Positions 16,208-26,841 of a stretch of DNA of 64,000 nt are shown here, in pieces. This stretch comes from Mycobacterium yunnanensis (lineage in GTDB: Bacteria; Actinomycetota; Actinomycetes; Mycobacteriales; Mycobacteriaceae): assembly GCF_025823185.1 (NCBI RefSeq), contig NZ_JACKVK010000008.1:1290312-1354311 (forward strand). The letters run 5' to 3'. Numbering within the stretch: the first letter of the stretch is position 1; every line of letters starts with the position of its first letter. The notes under the pieces were generated by a model that saw nothing but the letters and a program-made list of their open reading frames with translations, had not been told where the DNA came from and ran no database searches. The translations under genes were made by a program, and so were the position numbers.

Positions 16208-17581
16208 TTAGTTATCCACAGGCCCGGTGTCGGGGCCCTTGCCCTCGAAGTCCTTCTCGAGCTCGGCGATGGCCTGGTCGATTCCGCTGGTGTCGCCACC
16301 GACCACGCGGTCGATGAAACCGGCTGGCTCGTCGAGGTCGTCGGAACCCGGCAACAGGTCTGGGTGCTGCCACACCGCGTCGCGAGCGTCGGAGCCGACG
16401 GCCTGCGTCAACCGCTGCCAGAGCACCGCGGCCTCCCGCAGCTTGCGGGGTCGCAGTTCCAAACCGACCAGCGTGGCGAACGTCTGCTCGGCGGGTCCGC
16501 CGGTGGCGCGGCGACGGCGCAGCGTCTCGCTCAGCGCCACCGTGCCGGGGATGCGGTCACCCAGGGCGTCGGTCACGACGGTCTGCACCCAACCCTCGAT
16601 CAGCGCGAGGAGCGTCTCGAGACGTTCCAGCGCCGCGATCTGCTCGGGCGTCGACTTCGGTTCGAAGATCCCTTGGTTGAGCAGCTGTTCCATGGCCGTC
16701 GGGTCCGACAGCGACGCGGGGTTGAAGCCCTGGGCGAAGTCCTCGATGCCGCTCATGTCGACCTTCATGCCGCGGGCGAAGGCCTCGACGGCGTTGAGCA
16801 GCTGGGCCGCGAGCCACGGCACGTGACTGAACAAGCGATGATGGGCCGCCTCCCGCGCGGCGAGGAACATCATGATCTCGCTGCGCGGCTGCTCGAGTCC
16901 CTCGGCGAGCGACTCGATGGCCTCCGGCATCAGCGCGGCCACGCCCTTGGGGCCTAGCGGTAGTCCGATGTCGGTGGAGGTCAACACTTCTCGCGACAAC
17001 GTGCCAAGCGCCTGGCCGAGCTGCGACCCGAAGGCCATGCCGCCCATCTGCGTCATCATCGCCATCAGCGGGCCGGCCATCGCCCTGGCTTCCTCGGGCA
17101 AGGCCTGCGCCCACACCGTCGACATCTGCTCGGCGACCGGGTCGCACAACCGCTTCCACGTCGCCAACGTGTTGTCGACCCAGTCGCTGGGCGTCCACGC
17201 CACCGAACTGGTGGTGCCCGCGGGCAGGGGAGTGACACCGTCGAGCCAGGTGTCGGCCAACCGCACTGCGTCGGCCACGGCCGTGCTGGTCTGCTCGGGC
17301 ACCGGCTTGACGAAACCGATGGAGCTGGAGGCCAGCTGCCGCGCCAGGTCGTAGTTGACCGGCCCAGCCCCCGCGCCGCCGGCCATCGAGGTGCCCGCAC
17401 CGCTGAACATCTCGCCGAGCTTGGAGAAGATCTGTCCGAGGTTGTTCATGTCGAAGTCTCCGCCACCGAACCCGAACGGATTCGCTGACGACGCGGCGTT
17501 CGGGTCGTCCTTGCGGTCGTCCTTGTCGCGGTCATCTCCCTTGCCGTCAGAGGCGGAGAAGCCGAAAGGCTGGTCAGGCAT
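16208..17581 (-). CDS. DUF2342 / Zincin_2 family protein
   Basis: A 457-residue cytoplasmic protein of the actinobacterial DUF2342 family, often annotated as a zincin-like metalloprotease. The first 30 residues are charged (DGKGDDRDKDDRKDDPN), followed by a glycine-rich FGFGGGDFDMNN. The core has MGGMAFGSQLGQALG and the family signature EAAHHRLFSHVPWL near residue 250, whose histidines are the best candidates for a metal site. The ATG at 17581 gives the usual MPDQPFGFS-type start. It is divergent from the PDZ/Lon-like protease gene, 94 bases away. No proteolytic activity can be asserted from sequence. Confidence 0.82.
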   Translation of the reverse strand: MPDQPFGFSASDGKGDDRDKDDRKDDPNAASSANPFGFGGGDFDMNNLGQIFSKLGEMFSGAGTSMAGGAGAGPVNYDLARQLASSSIGFVKPVPEQTSTAVADAVRLADTWLDGVTPLPAGTTSSVAWTPSDWVDNTLATWKRLCDPVAEQMSTVWAQALPEEARAMAGPLMAMMTQMGGMAFGSQLGQALGTLSREVLTSTDIGLPLGPKGVAALMPEAIESLAEGLEQPRSEIMMFLAAREAAHHRLFSHVPWLAAQLLNAVEAFARGMKVDMSGIEDFAQGFNPASLSDPTAMEQLLNQGIFEPKSTPEQIAALERLETLLALIEGWVQTVVTDALGDRIPGTVALSETLRRRRATGGPAEQTFATLVGLELRPRKLREAAVLWQRLTQAVGSDARDAVWQHPDLLPGSDDLDEPAGFIDRVVGGDTSGIDQAIAELEKDFEGKGPDTGPVDN

Positions 17582-17675
17582 GGCGTCCACGGTACTCACC
17601 GGATGCCGCCGGCGGGGGGTCGCGGTCACGCCGAGAGTGAACGGGTCGAGACCGACCCCTACTGTGGGCACCGTG

Positions 17676-18707
17676 ATGGGTGGTTTGAACCGGCGCATGA
17701 TGACGCTGGTGGTGGCGTTGGTGCCGATCGTCGCCTTCGGTCTGCTGCTGTCGGCGGTGCAGGTGCCGTTCGTGGGCTTGGGTCCCGGCCCGACCTTCAA
17801 CACCCTCGGCGAGGTCGAAGGCAAGGAGGTCGTCGACATCAAGGGCACCGAGGTGAAACCCACCTCGGGAAACTTGAACATGACGACGGTCAGCCAGAGC
17901 GACGGCCTCACGCTGGGCCAGGCGCTGCGGCTGTGGATGTCGGGCACCGAACAACTGGTGCCCCGCGACCTGGTCTACCCGCCGGACAAGAGCAAGGACG
18001 ACATCGACAAGGAGAACACCAGCGACTTCAAGCGGTCCGAGGACAGCGCGGAATACGCCGCCCTTGGCTATCTGAAGTACCCGCGGGCGGTCACCGTGCA
18101 GAGCGTCACGGACCCCGGCCCGTCGGTGGGCAAGCTGCAGGACGGCGACGCCATCGACATGGTGAACGACAAGCCGGTGGCCAACCTCGAGCAGTTCACC
18201 GCCATCCTCAAGACCACCAAACCGGGTGACCAGCTGGTGGTCGACTACCGCCGCAAGGGTGGCGACATCGGCACCGCGACGATCATGCTCGGCAAGAACG
18301 ACGATCGTGACTACGGCTTCCTCGGTGTCGGCGTGGCCGAGGCGCCGTGGGCACCCTTCACCATCGACTTCAACCTCGCCAACATCGGCGGCCCCTCGGC
18401 CGGGCTGATGTTCAGCCTGGCCGTCGTCGACAAGCTGACCACCGGTGACCTCAACGACGGGAAGTTCGTCGCGGGCACCGGCACCATCAGCGTCGACGGC
18501 AAGGTGGGCCCCATCGGCGGGATCACCCACAAGATCTATGCGGCCAAGGAGGCCGGGGCGACGGTGTTCCTGGTGCCGTCGGAGAACTGCGACGAGGCCA
18601 ACACCGCCCACGAAGACGGTCTGCAGCTGATCAAGGTGGACGACCTGACCGGCGCGATCGACGCTTTGAAGACCTATTCGGCTGGCGGCGAAGCGCCGCA
18701 TTGCTGA
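17676..18707 (+). CDS. PDZ domain-containing Lon-like serine protease
   Basis: A 343-residue membrane-anchored protease. One transmembrane helix lies at residues about 8-26 (TLVVALVPIVAFGLLL). A PDZ domain occupies roughly 140-225 (GPSVGKLQDGDAIDMVND). The C-terminal Lon-type proteolytic domain carries the serine in NIGGPSAGLMFSLAV and the lysine in GPIGGITHKIYAAKEAGA, the Ser-Lys dyad. Family members act on the outer face of the membrane. The ATG at 17676 was taken; the GTG immediately before it is in frame and also possible. I recall Rv3194c in the same place. Confidence 0.88.
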   Translation: MGGLNRRMMTLVVALVPIVAFGLLLSAVQVPFVGLGPGPTFNTLGEVEGKEVVDIKGTEVKPTSGNLNMTTVSQSDGLTLGQALRLWMSGTEQLVPRDLVYPPDKSKDDIDKENTSDFKRSEDSAEYAALGYLKYPRAVTVQSVTDPGPSVGKLQDGDAIDMVNDKPVANLEQFTAILKTTKPGDQLVVDYRRKGGDIGTATIMLGKNDDRDYGFLGVGVAEAPWAPFTIDFNLANIGGPSAGLMFSLAVVDKLTTGDLNDGKFVAGTGTISVDGKVGPIGGITHKIYAAKEAGATVFLVPSENCDEANTAHEDGLQLIKVDDLTGAIDALKTYSAGGEAPHC

Positions 18708-18781
18708 GAGATCGCTTTGGTGTGAATGCGTAGAGTTATGGCACGCCGAACCGCGGCGTGATGACCGACTGGAGTTGACGA

Positions 18782-21700
18782 GTGGGGATGCGGCCTGCGG
18801 CGCGAATGCCGAAGCTGACTCGACGTAGCCGGATTCTGATCGGGTTCGCCCTTGCGGTGGTGTTACTGCTGCTGATCGGCCCGCGCCTGGTCGACACGTA
18901 CGTCGACTGGCTGTGGTTCGGCGAGTTGGGCTACCGGTCGGTGTTCACCACCACGTTGGTGACCCGGCTGATCGTCTTCCTGGTGACGGCGCTGCTCATC
19001 GGCGGTGTGGTGTTCGCCGGCATGGCGCTGGCCTATCGCAACCGCCCGGTCTTCGTGCCCACCGTGGGACCCAACGACCCGGTGGCCCGGTACCGCACGT
19101 CGGTGATGGCGCGGCTGCGCCTGTTCGGCATCGGTCTGCCTATGTTCATCGGGTTGCTCGCCGGACTGGTCGGACAGACCTACTGGGTTCAGGTGCAGTT
19201 GTTCCTGCACGGCGGCGACTTCGGCGTCACCGATCCGCAGTTCGGCATGGACCTCGGCTTCTACGCCTTCGATCTGCCCTTCTACCGGCTGGTACTGAAC
19301 TTCCTCTTCGTCGCCACGTTCCTGGCGCTGGTGGCGAACCTGCTTGGGCACTACCTGTTTGGCGGCATCAGGCTGGCCGGGCGGACCGGTGCGCTGAGCC
19401 GTTCGGCGCGGGTGCAACTGGTCACCCTGGTGGGCACCCTGGTGCTGCTGAAGGCATTCGCGTACTGGCTCGACCGCTACGAGCTGCTCAGCCACACCCG
19501 TGGCGGCAAGCCGTTCACCGGCGCCGGTTACACCGACATCAACGCGGTACTGCCCGCCAAGCTGATCCTGTTGGCGATCGCGGTCATCTGTGCGATCGCG
19601 GTGTTCTCCGCCGTCGTGCTGCGCGATCTGCGGATCCCCGCCATCGGTGTGGTGCTGTTGCTGCTGAGCTCGCTGATCGTCGGTGCGGGGTGGCCACTGA
19701 TCGTCGAGCAGTTCAGCGTCAAACCCAATGCCGCGCAGAAGGAGAGCGAGTACATCGCTCGCAGCATCACCGCGACCCGGCAGGCCTACGGGCTGACCGA
19801 CCAGAACGTCACCTACCGCGACTACAGCGGTGACGCCGCGACCACCGCGCAGCAGGTGGCTTCGGACCGGGCGACGACGTCGAACATCCGACTGCTGGAC
19901 CCGACCATCGTCAGCCCGGCCTTCACGCAGTTTCAGCAGGGCAAGAACTTCTACTCCTTCCCCGACCAGCTCTCCATCGACCGCTATGACTCCAACGGCA
20001 ACCTGCGGGACTACGTCGTCGCGGCCCGCGAGCTCAACCCCGACCGGTTGATCGAGAACCAGCGCGACTGGATCAACCGCCACACCGTCTACACCCACGG
20101 CAACGGTTTCATCGCCTCCCCGGCCAACACCGTCCGCGGCGTGGCCAACGACCCGAACCAGAACGGCGGCTACCCGGAGTTCCTGGCGAGCGTCGTCGGT
20201 GCCAACGGCAGCGTCGTATCACCAGGGCCCGCCCCGCTGGATCAGCCGCGCATCTACTACGGCCCCGTCATCGCCGACACCGCCGAGGACTACGCGATCG
20301 TCGGCCGCAACGGCACCGACCGCGAGTACGACTACGAGACCAACACCGACACGAAGAACTACACCTACGCCGGCAGTGGTGGTGTGCCGGTCGGCAACTG
20401 GTTCGCGCGCAGCGTGTTCGCCGCAAAGTACGCCGAGCGAAACTTCTTGTTCTCCAACGTAATCGGTGAGAACAGCAAGATCCTGTTCAACCGGGACCCG
20501 GCGCAGCGCGTCGAGGCGGTGGCGCCGTGGCTGACCACCGACACCAGTGTCTACCCGGCCATCGTCAACAAGCGGATGGTGTGGATCGTCGACGGGTACA
20601 CCACCCTCGACAACTACCCGTACTCGGAGCTGACGTCGCTGTCCTCGGCGACCGCCGACTCCAACGAGGTGGCGCTGAACCGGTTGGCCCTCGACAAGCA
20701 GGTGTCCTACATCCGCAACTCAGTCAAGGCCACCGTCGACGCCTACGACGGCACCGTCACGCTGTATGCGCAGGACGAGTCCGACCCCGTGCTCAAGGCG
20801 TGGGAGGCGGTGTTCCCCGGCACGGTGAAGCCCAAGTCCGACATCTCGCCGGAACTGCAGCAGCACCTGCGCTACCCGGAGGACCTCTTCAAGGTGCAGC
20901 GGGCACTGCTGGCGAAGTACCACGTCAACGATCCGGTGACGTTCTTCTCGACGTCGGACTTCTGGGACGTGCCGCTCGACCCGAACCCGACGGCCAGCAG
21001 CTTCCAACCGCCGTACTACATCGTGGCCAAGGACATTGCCTCCAACGACAATTCGGCGTCGTTCCAATTGACCAGCGCGATGAACAGGTTCCGCCGAGAC
21101 TTCCTGGCGGCCTACATCAGCGCGAGTTCGGATCCGTCGACGTACGGCAAGATCACGGTGCTGACCATCCCCGGTCAGGTCAACGGTCCGAAGCTGGCGT
21201 TCAACGCGATCAGCACCGACACCGCGGTCAGCCAGGACCTCGGCGTCATCGGCCGCGACAACCAGAACCGCATTCGGTGGGGCAATCTGCTGACGTTGCC
21301 GGTGGCCCAGGGCGGCTTGCTCTACGTTGCGCCGGTGTACGCCTCGCCGGGCGCCAGTGACGCGGCGTCGTCGTACCCCCGCTTGATTCGCGTGGCGATG
21401 ATGTACAACGACAAGGTCGGCTACGGCCCCACGGTCAGCGACGCCCTCGACGAATTGTTCGGCGCGGGTGCGGGTGCCACGGCGACCGGGCCCGCTCCGA
21501 CGCTGCTGCCCAACGGTCAGGCGCCTGCCCCGGCGGCGAACCCGCAGCCCGGTCAGCCGCCGGCCCAGCCACCGGCGAATCAGCAGGCCCAGGCCCCCGA
21601 GGTACCCACCCCGGTGGCGATCCCCGGCGGACCGACGCAGTTGTCGGCGGCGAAGGCCGCTGCGCTCCAAGGGGTCCAGACGGCTCTGGACGCCATGCAG

Positions 21701-21790
21701 ACCGCGCAGCAGAGTGGCAACTTCGCCGAGTACGGTCAGGCGCTGCAGAATCTGGACGACGCCATGGCCAAGTATCGCGAGGCGAAGTAG
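18782..21790 (+). CDS. UPF0182 large membrane protein
   Basis: A 1002-residue UPF0182 protein. The N-terminal 300 residues hold about seven transmembrane helices, starting at [16 protein letters not shown] near residues 18-33. A large extracytoplasmic region follows (about 310-880) with many tyrosines and asparagines, and the C-terminus is a proline/alanine/glutamine-rich linker plus a short coiled-coil-like helix. The GTG start at 18782 has GGAG ten bases upstream. The family is widespread in actinobacteria and cyanobacteria and its biochemical role is unknown. I recall the M. tuberculosis counterpart as Rv3193c. Confidence 0.9.
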   Translation: MGMRPAARMPKLTRRSRILIGFALAVVLLLLIGPRLVDTYVDWLWFGELGYRSVFTTTLVTRLIVFLVTALLIGGVVFAGMALAYRNRPVFVPTVGPNDPVARYRTSVMARLRLFGIGLPMFIGLLAGLVGQTYWVQVQLFLHGGDFGVTDPQFGMDLGFYAFDLPFYRLVLNFLFVATFLALVANLLGHYLFGGIRLAGRTGALSRSARVQLVTLVGTLVLLKAFAYWLDRYELLSHTRGGKPFTGAGYTDINAVLPAKLILLAIAVICAIAVFSAVVLRDLRIPAIGVVLLLLSSLIVGAGWPLIVEQFSVKPNAAQKESEYIARSITATRQAYGLTDQNVTYRDYSGDAATTAQQVASDRATTSNIRLLDPTIVSPAFTQFQQGKNFYSFPDQLSIDRYDSNGNLRDYVVAARELNPDRLIENQRDWINRHTVYTHGNGFIASPANTVRGVANDPNQNGGYPEFLASVVGANGSVVSPGPAPLDQPRIYYGPVIADTAEDYAIVGRNGTDREYDYETNTDTKNYTYAGSGGVPVGNWFARSVFAAKYAERNFLFSNVIGENSKILFNRDPAQRVEAVAPWLTTDTSVYPAIVNKRMVWIVDGYTTLDNYPYSELTSLSSATADSNEVALNRLALDKQVSYIRNSVKATVDAYDGTVTLYAQDESDPVLKAWEAVFPGTVKPKSDISPELQQHLRYPEDLFKVQRALLAKYHVNDPVTFFSTSDFWDVPLDPNPTASSFQPPYYIVAKDIASNDNSASFQLTSAMNRFRRDFLAAYISASSDPSTYGKITVLTIPGQVNGPKLAFNAISTDTAVSQDLGVIGRDNQNRIRWGNLLTLPVAQGGLLYVAPVYASPGASDAASSYPRLIRVAMMYNDKVGYGPTVSDALDELFGAGAGATATGPAPTLLPNGQAPAPAANPQPGQPPAQPPANQQAQAPEVPTPVAIPGGPTQLSAAKAAALQGVQTALDAMQTAQQSGNFAEYGQALQNLDDAMAKYREAK

Positions 21791-21808
21791 TCCCCTAGAT
21801 TTGCTCCG

Positions 21809-24800
21809 GTGCGGTATCGGTTGCTCGGGCCACTGGAGGTGGTGCGCGCCGATTCCGGGGAACGGGTAGACGTCGGGCCCGCCAAGCAGCGCGCCGTGCT
21901 GGCCATGCTGTTGCTGGCCCGGGGTCGCGTCGTCTCGGTCGACCGGCTGACCGACGCGGTGTGGGGCGACGACGTCCCGGGCAGCGCGACGGCCAGTCTG
22001 CAGGCGTACGTGTCGAACTTGCGTCGAGCCCTTCGCGGCGGGGCGGACGGTGTGGACGCGCCCCGGGTTGCCGGGGCGTCGCCGATCGTCCGGCAGTCAC
22101 CGGGTTACTACCTCGCCGTCGACCCGGATGCCGTGGACCTGACGGTCTTCGCCTCGGCGGTGCACGGTGCCGCGGCGGCGGTGGAGGCCCACGACTGGAC
22201 CGTGGCGCTCGAGCAGTCCGAGGTGGCCCTGTCGTCGTGGCGCGGCCCCTTTCTAGAGGACCTCCGGGATCAGCCGTGGGTCGCGGCGGAGGCGTCGGCG
22301 GCCGAGGAGATGCGCCGCGACTGTCTCGACTACCGCATCACCGCGCTGTTGGCGTTGGGACGGGTGCCCTTGGCGCTGGCGGCTGCGGCGCAGCTGAGCG
22401 CGGCGGATCCGTTGTCGGACCGGGCCTGCTGGCTGCACGTCGTGTCGCTGTATCGGGCCGGCCGCACCTCGGAGGCGTTGGAGGCCTTCGTCCGTCACGC
22501 CCGGGTGCTCGACGACGAGCTCGGGTTGCAGCCCGGCCCGGAGTTGCGGGAGCTGCAGACCGCCGTCCTGCGTCAGGCGCCGGAACTGGCCGCCTGGCCG
22601 CGCGAGCCCGGGTGGACCGGCGCCGCGGAGGTGGCCACGCCGACCATGACGGTGCCGTCGTCGGTCGACGCCGATGAGCTGCCGCGGCCAGGCGTGATGG
22701 TCGGGCGACGACGCGAGTTGGCCACGGCCACGGCGCTTCTCGGTACCGTGTCCCGCGGTGCGACCGGCTGGCTGGTGGTGTCCGGGCCGCCGGGGATCGG
22801 CAAGACTCGATTGGCCGAGGAGGTGGCGCACCAGGTCGGCGAGGACGGCGGACGCGTCGTGTGGATCAGCTGCCCCGACGAGTCTGCGACGCCGCCGTGG
22901 TGGCCGATGCGGCAGCTGGTGCGGGTGCTGGGCGCCGACGCCGACGAGGTGCTGCGCGTGCCGGAGCACGCTGACCCGGACACGGCGAGATTCCATGTCT
23001 ACGAACGTGTTCAAGGCTTGCTCGAGTCGGTGCCGGACGTGCGGGCCGTCGTCGTCGACGACGTGCAGTGGGCGGATTCGGCATCGACGAGTTGTCTTTC
23101 CTACGTGGCCAGTTCGCTGCGCGAGCATCCCGTCGCCTTCGTGCTGACCGTCCGCGACGGCGACCACACGCCGGAGTTGCAGCGGCTACTGGGCACGATC
23201 GCCCGCGGTGCCCACAACCGCCACGTCGAGGTCCCCGCGCTGACGTCGCAGGACGTGGCGGTCTTGGCGACTCAGATCGCCGACGAGGCCGTCTCCGCGG
23301 ACGAAGCGGCAACGCTGGCCGAGCGCACCGGCGGCAACCCGTTCTTCGTGTGCGAATACGCCCGGCTGCCGCGAGACGAGCGCCACGGCAACGAGATTCC
23401 CGTCGCGGTGAAGTCGGTGCTGGACAGGCGCTTCGCCGGTTTGGACCCCGCCGTGCTGGAGATGCTGCGCACCGCGGCGGTCGTGGGTGACGACGTCGAC
23501 GTGACCGTGCTGGCCAAGTCGACCCGCCTCGACCTCGACTCCCTTGCCGACTACCTCGACGAGGCGGCCGACGAACGCATCGTGGTGCCGTCGCACACCG
23601 GCGACGGGTACGCCTTCGCCCACGGGTTGCTGCGCGACCGGCTGATCGACGGCATGCCGCCCCTGCACCGGCGGCGGTTGCATGCCCGGGTCGCCGAGGT
23701 GCTGGCCGACGGGGTCGGGGCCGACGCGTTGACGCGCCGCGCTTCGCACTTGGTGGCGGCCCAACCGCTGGTGGAACCCGGCGTGGTGGTCGAGGCCTGT
23801 CGGCGGGCGGCCGAGGACGCGACCGAGCGGTGGAGTTCCGACATCGCCGCGACGTGGTGGCAGGCGGCGTTGGACGCCTTCGACCGCCTGCCCGCAGCGG
23901 CGCGCGACGAGTCGGAGCGTGACGCGCTGGTCGTGGCAATGTTGGAGGCCCATTCACGGGCCGGCAGAGGACGATTGGTGCTGACGACGGTGCAGCGGTA
24001 CCTCACCGAAGCGCTGCGGGTGGGGCGGACGACGACGGCGGGATTGGTGGCCAGCGCACTGCTGCGCGCGAGCGGGGCGTGGCCGTGGCTCGCGCCGGGA
24101 GAGGATCCCGGCGGCCTGCTCTCGGCGCTGGAGGAGGCGGCGAAGGTGGCCGACCGCGACGCCGGTGCGGGGGCGCGCATCCTGGCTGCGCTGGCGGTCG
24201 GGCACTACTACGACCCGAATCCGGAAGTGCCTGCGGCGCATCTAGATCAGGCCGAGCGTCTCGCGCGCGCGACCGGCGACCCGGACGTTCTCGCCGACGT
24301 GCTGACGGGCCGGTTGATCACCTACTCCGGGGTGTCGACCGTCAGCGACGAGATCCTCCGCTGGTCCGACGAACTGAACGCGTTGGAGCACAGTCGATCT
24401 CGAGAGGACTGGGTCATCTCGAACTCGGTGTGCACGATGGCCGAGATGAATTTGGCCGACGTGGACGCCGTGGCTCGTCGGCTCGCGGTGGGCATCGAGG
24501 GCAGTGAGGCGCTCGTGCTGCCGGTGTCACGCGTCCAGTTGCGGTGGATGGAGGCGGTCCTGGCGATCTGGCGCGGCGACTTCGCCGAAGCCGATCGTCA
24601 TCACCGCACCGCCACCCACGTCCACGAGCAGACCGAACTGTACGGAGCGGGAAGCGGTTTGATGGCCGAGATCTCGCTGTTGCGGGAGACGGGCGGGCCC
24701 GTCGACCCGGAGTGGCTCACGTTGGTGGCCACCCCGGAGACCGGCGGGCAGAGGATGGCGGACTTGGTACGGGCCGCCCTGTTGTCCATCGCCGACGGTC

Positions 24801-25261
24801 CGGAGGTGGCCGACGCCGCGGACGCCGCGTTGGCGGGTTGGCTTGCCACTCGGGCGCGGACGCACGTGTGGACCACCCTGGGCCACCTCGTGCTGCTCGC
24901 CCACCTCGCCGCCGACCAAGGCCTGAGCCGCTACGTGCAACCGCTGCAGGACGAGCTCGCGCCCTTCGGCGACCGCATCGCGGTGCTCGGACACATCGGC
25001 GTGGTGGGTCCGGTCGCGCTGGCGACGGCGCGGCTGCACCTCCTCGCCGGCGATCGCGAGCGGGCGCGGGTCGACCTGACGCGGGCTCGCAGCATCGCCG
25101 AGCGCACCGGCGGCGCGCCGACGTTGGTGAGGTGCACGCTGGTCGCGGCCGAACTGTGCGACGGCGACCCGCAGCGGCGCGAGCTGGCGACCCAGGCGGC
25201 CACCGAGGCACGTCGCCTGGGGATGCGCAGGGTCGAGGCCGCCGCGCTCGCGCTGGCGTGA
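21809..25261 (+). CDS. SARP-family regulator with AAA ATPase and TPR-like domains
   Basis: A 1150-residue AfsR-like transcription factor. Residues 1-95 form the OmpR-like winged helix (MRYRLLGPLEV, then AKQRAVLAMLLL). A bacterial transcriptional activator (BTAD) domain follows to about 255. A STAND/AAA module has Walker A SGPPGIGKTRLAEEV near 326-340 and Walker B AVVVDDVQWAD near 415. The C-terminal half is helical, as in TPR sensor regions. Large SARPs control secondary metabolism or stress operons through 11-bp-period heptamer repeats, and such a repeat lies just downstream, before the FAD oxidoreductase gene. The GTG at 21809 is 18 bases after the UPF0182 stop. Confidence 0.87.
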   Translation: MRYRLLGPLEVVRADSGERVDVGPAKQRAVLAMLLLARGRVVSVDRLTDAVWGDDVPGSATASLQAYVSNLRRALRGGADGVDAPRVAGASPIVRQSPGYYLAVDPDAVDLTVFASAVHGAAAAVEAHDWTVALEQSEVALSSWRGPFLEDLRDQPWVAAEASAAEEMRRDCLDYRITALLALGRVPLALAAAAQLSAADPLSDRACWLHVVSLYRAGRTSEALEAFVRHARVLDDELGLQPGPELRELQTAVLRQAPELAAWPREPGWTGAAEVATPTMTVPSSVDADELPRPGVMVGRRRELATATALLGTVSRGATGWLVVSGPPGIGKTRLAEEVAHQVGEDGGRVVWISCPDESATPPWWPMRQLVRVLGADADEVLRVPEHADPDTARFHVYERVQGLLESVPDVRAVVVDDVQWADSASTSCLSYVASSLREHPVAFVLTVRDGDHTPELQRLLGTIARGAHNRHVEVPALTSQDVAVLATQIADEAVSADEAATLAERTGGNPFFVCEYARLPRDERHGNEIPVAVKSVLDRRFAGLDPAVLEMLRTAAVVGDDVDVTVLAKSTRLDLDSLADYLDEAADERIVVPSHTGDGYAFAHGLLRDRLIDGMPPLHRRRLHARVAEVLADGVGADALTRRASHLVAAQPLVEPGVVVEACRRAAEDATERWSSDIAATWWQAALDAFDRLPAAARDESERDALVVAMLEAHSRAGRGRLVLTTVQRYLTEALRVGRTTTAGLVASALLRASGAWPWLAPGEDPGGLLSALEEAAKVADRDAGAGARILAALAVGHYYDPNPEVPAAHLDQAERLARATGDPDVLADVLTGRLITYSGVSTVSDEILRWSDELNALEHSRSREDWVISNSVCTMAEMNLADVDAVARRLAVGIEGSEALVLPVSRVQLRWMEAVLAIWRGDFAEADRHHRTATHVHEQTELYGAGSGLMAEISLLRETGGPVDPEWLTLVATPETGGQRMADLVRAALLSIADGPEVADAADAALAGWLATRARTHVWTTLGHLVLLAHLAADQGLSRYVQPLQDELAPFGDRIAVLGHIGVVGPVALATARLHLLAGDRERARVDLTRARSIAERTGGAPTLVRCTLVAAELCDGDPQRRELATQAATEARRLGMRRVEAAALALA

Positions 25262-25274
25262 CGCCGTTGGTCGG

Positions 25275-25306
25275 TTCTTGGTTTGCGCGTCCAAGAATTG
25301 TCCAAG
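25275..25306. promoter_or_regulatory. Candidate SARP operator before the FAD oxidoreductase
   Basis: GTCCAAG occurs at 25289-25295 and again at 25300-25306, an 11-base period in direct orientation, which is the spacing of SARP heptamer sites. The first copy is also the right arm of a perfect inverted repeat TTCTTGG (25275-25281) / CCAAGAA (25291-25297). The site is 52 bases upstream of the ATG. Recognition by the adjacent regulator is an inference. Confidence 0.5.
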
Positions 25307-25357
25307 CACCCTGGTCGATCCTTTCGGCGAACGTCACGACCGCTGAAAGGACCACCG

Positions 25358-26716
25358 ATGAACTCCCTGACCATGACCGAGAACGACGGCATGGAGCAAT
25401 TGCGCAGCTATGTCAGCGCCCCCGTGGCGCTGCCCGGAGAGCGCGTCTACGACCGCGCGACGCCCTGGAACGTGGCCGTGCCCGTCCGGCCCGGTGCCGT
25501 CGTGCTGGCGGCCACGGCCGGCCACGTCGCCGAGGTGATGCGCTTTGCAGGCGCCCGGGGGCTGAGGGTGGCGGTGCAGGCGACCGGTCACGGGGCCGTG
25601 CCCGTCGGCGCCGACACGGTGCTGGTGTCGACCGCGGGCCTGTCGGAGTGCGTAGTGGACCCGGTCGCGCGGACGGCGCGGGTGGGCGCAGGCGTCCGGT
25701 GGCAGACGGTCTTGGACGCGGCGACTCCCCACGGTCTGGCGCCGCTGTGTGGATCCGCACCCGCGGTGGGCGTGGTGGGGTTCCTGACCGGTGGCGGTGT
25801 CGGCCCTCTGGTGCGCACCGTGGGGTTGTCCGCCGACTACGTCCGGGCGGTGGAGCTGGTGACGGGAGCCGGCGAGATCCTGCGGGTCACGCCCGAGGAG
25901 CACGCCGAGCTGTTCTGGGGCGTGCGAGGCGGCAAGTCGATGTTGGGCGTCGTCACCGCCGTCGAGATCGACCTGCTGCCGATCGCCGAATTCTACGGTG
26001 GCGCAGTGTTCTTCGACGGTTCACACGCCGCCCGGGTGCTGGGGGAGTGGCAGCGGTGGACGGCCGATCTGCCCGAGACCGTGAACACGTCCATCTGCAT
26101 TCAGCAGCTGCCGCCGCTGCCCGGCATTCCGGAGCCGCTGGCCGGCCGGATGACCGTTGCGGTGCGTTACACCGCGGTGGGCGACCACGCGGAGGCGCAG
26201 CGCCTGCTACAGCCGATCCGCGACGCCGCCCCGGTGCTGATCGACGCCGTCGGGGTGATGCCGTACGCGGCGATCGGTGCAGTGCACGCCGATCCGGTGG
26301 ATCCGATGCCCTGTCACGAGGGCCACGCCCTGCTGAGTGAGCTGCGTGCCGAGACGGTCGAGGCCATCCTCGCGGCGTGCGGGCCGGGGTCGGGGTCACC
26401 GCAGACGCTCGTCGAACTGCGGCTCCTCGGTGGCGCGTTGGCGCGCGAGCCGCGGCACCGCAGCGCGTTCTGCCACCGCAACGCCGCCTACGGGCTGTCG
26501 GTGATCGGCGTACTGGCCCCGCCGGTCGCCGAGGCGGTCCCCGGCCACGCGGCGAACGTGGTGGCTGCGGTGGCGCCGTGGTCGACCGGCGGGCAGATGC
26601 CGAACTTCGCGGCGTCGGACGATCCGGGCCGTCCCGGACGCTGCTACGACGAGGACGCGTTGCACTGGTTGAGGGCGCTCGCCCGACGCTACGATCCGGC
26701 GTCCGTAATGCGCTGA
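25358..26716 (+). CDS. FAD-linked oxidoreductase (berberine-bridge type)
   Basis: A 452-residue flavoprotein of the vanillyl-alcohol oxidase fold. The FAD domain includes VQATGHGAVPVGADTVLVS (near residues 73-90) and LCGSAPAVGVVGFLTGGGVG (near 130-149). The ATGHG histidine is the usual site of covalent flavin attachment, but a cysteine-type second attachment is not obvious. The C-terminal BBE motif is CYDEDALHWLRALARRYDP. Members oxidise alcohols, sugars or secondary metabolites with oxygen. It follows a SARP regulator with 96 bases between them that contain a probable operator, so the regulator probably controls it. No signal peptide is present. Confidence 0.85.
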   Translation: MNSLTMTENDGMEQLRSYVSAPVALPGERVYDRATPWNVAVPVRPGAVVLAATAGHVAEVMRFAGARGLRVAVQATGHGAVPVGADTVLVSTAGLSECVVDPVARTARVGAGVRWQTVLDAATPHGLAPLCGSAPAVGVVGFLTGGGVGPLVRTVGLSADYVRAVELVTGAGEILRVTPEEHAELFWGVRGGKSMLGVVTAVEIDLLPIAEFYGGAVFFDGSHAARVLGEWQRWTADLPETVNTSICIQQLPPLPGIPEPLAGRMTVAVRYTAVGDHAEAQRLLQPIRDAAPVLIDAVGVMPYAAIGAVHADPVDPMPCHEGHALLSELRAETVEAILAACGPGSGSPQTLVELRLLGGALAREPRHRSAFCHRNAAYGLSVIGVLAPPVAEAVPGHAANVVAAVAPWSTGGQMPNFAASDDPGRPGRCYDEDALHWLRALARRYDPASVMR

Positions 26717-26767
26717 CCATACGATTTGGAGGTATGGGGGCTGCTCGGTAACCTTGTGTTCACCCGT

Positions 26768-26841
26768 CGCGGGGTGGAGCAGCTCGGTAGCTCGCTGGGC
26801 TCATAACCCAGAGGTCGCAGGTTCGAATCCTGTCCCCGCTA
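26768..26841 (+). tRNA. Initiator tRNA-Met (CAT)
   Basis: A 74-base cloverleaf with anticodon CAT in the loop CTCATAA. Two initiator features are present: a C1-T72 mismatch at the end of the acceptor stem (CGCGGGG against CCCCGCT), and a run of three G-C pairs in the anticodon stem (CTGGG with CCCAG). The T-loop is TTCGAAT. CCA is not encoded. A strong hairpin terminator follows. Its 3' half, from the anticodon stem onward, is repeated at 31451, marking it as an integration target. Confidence 0.95.
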
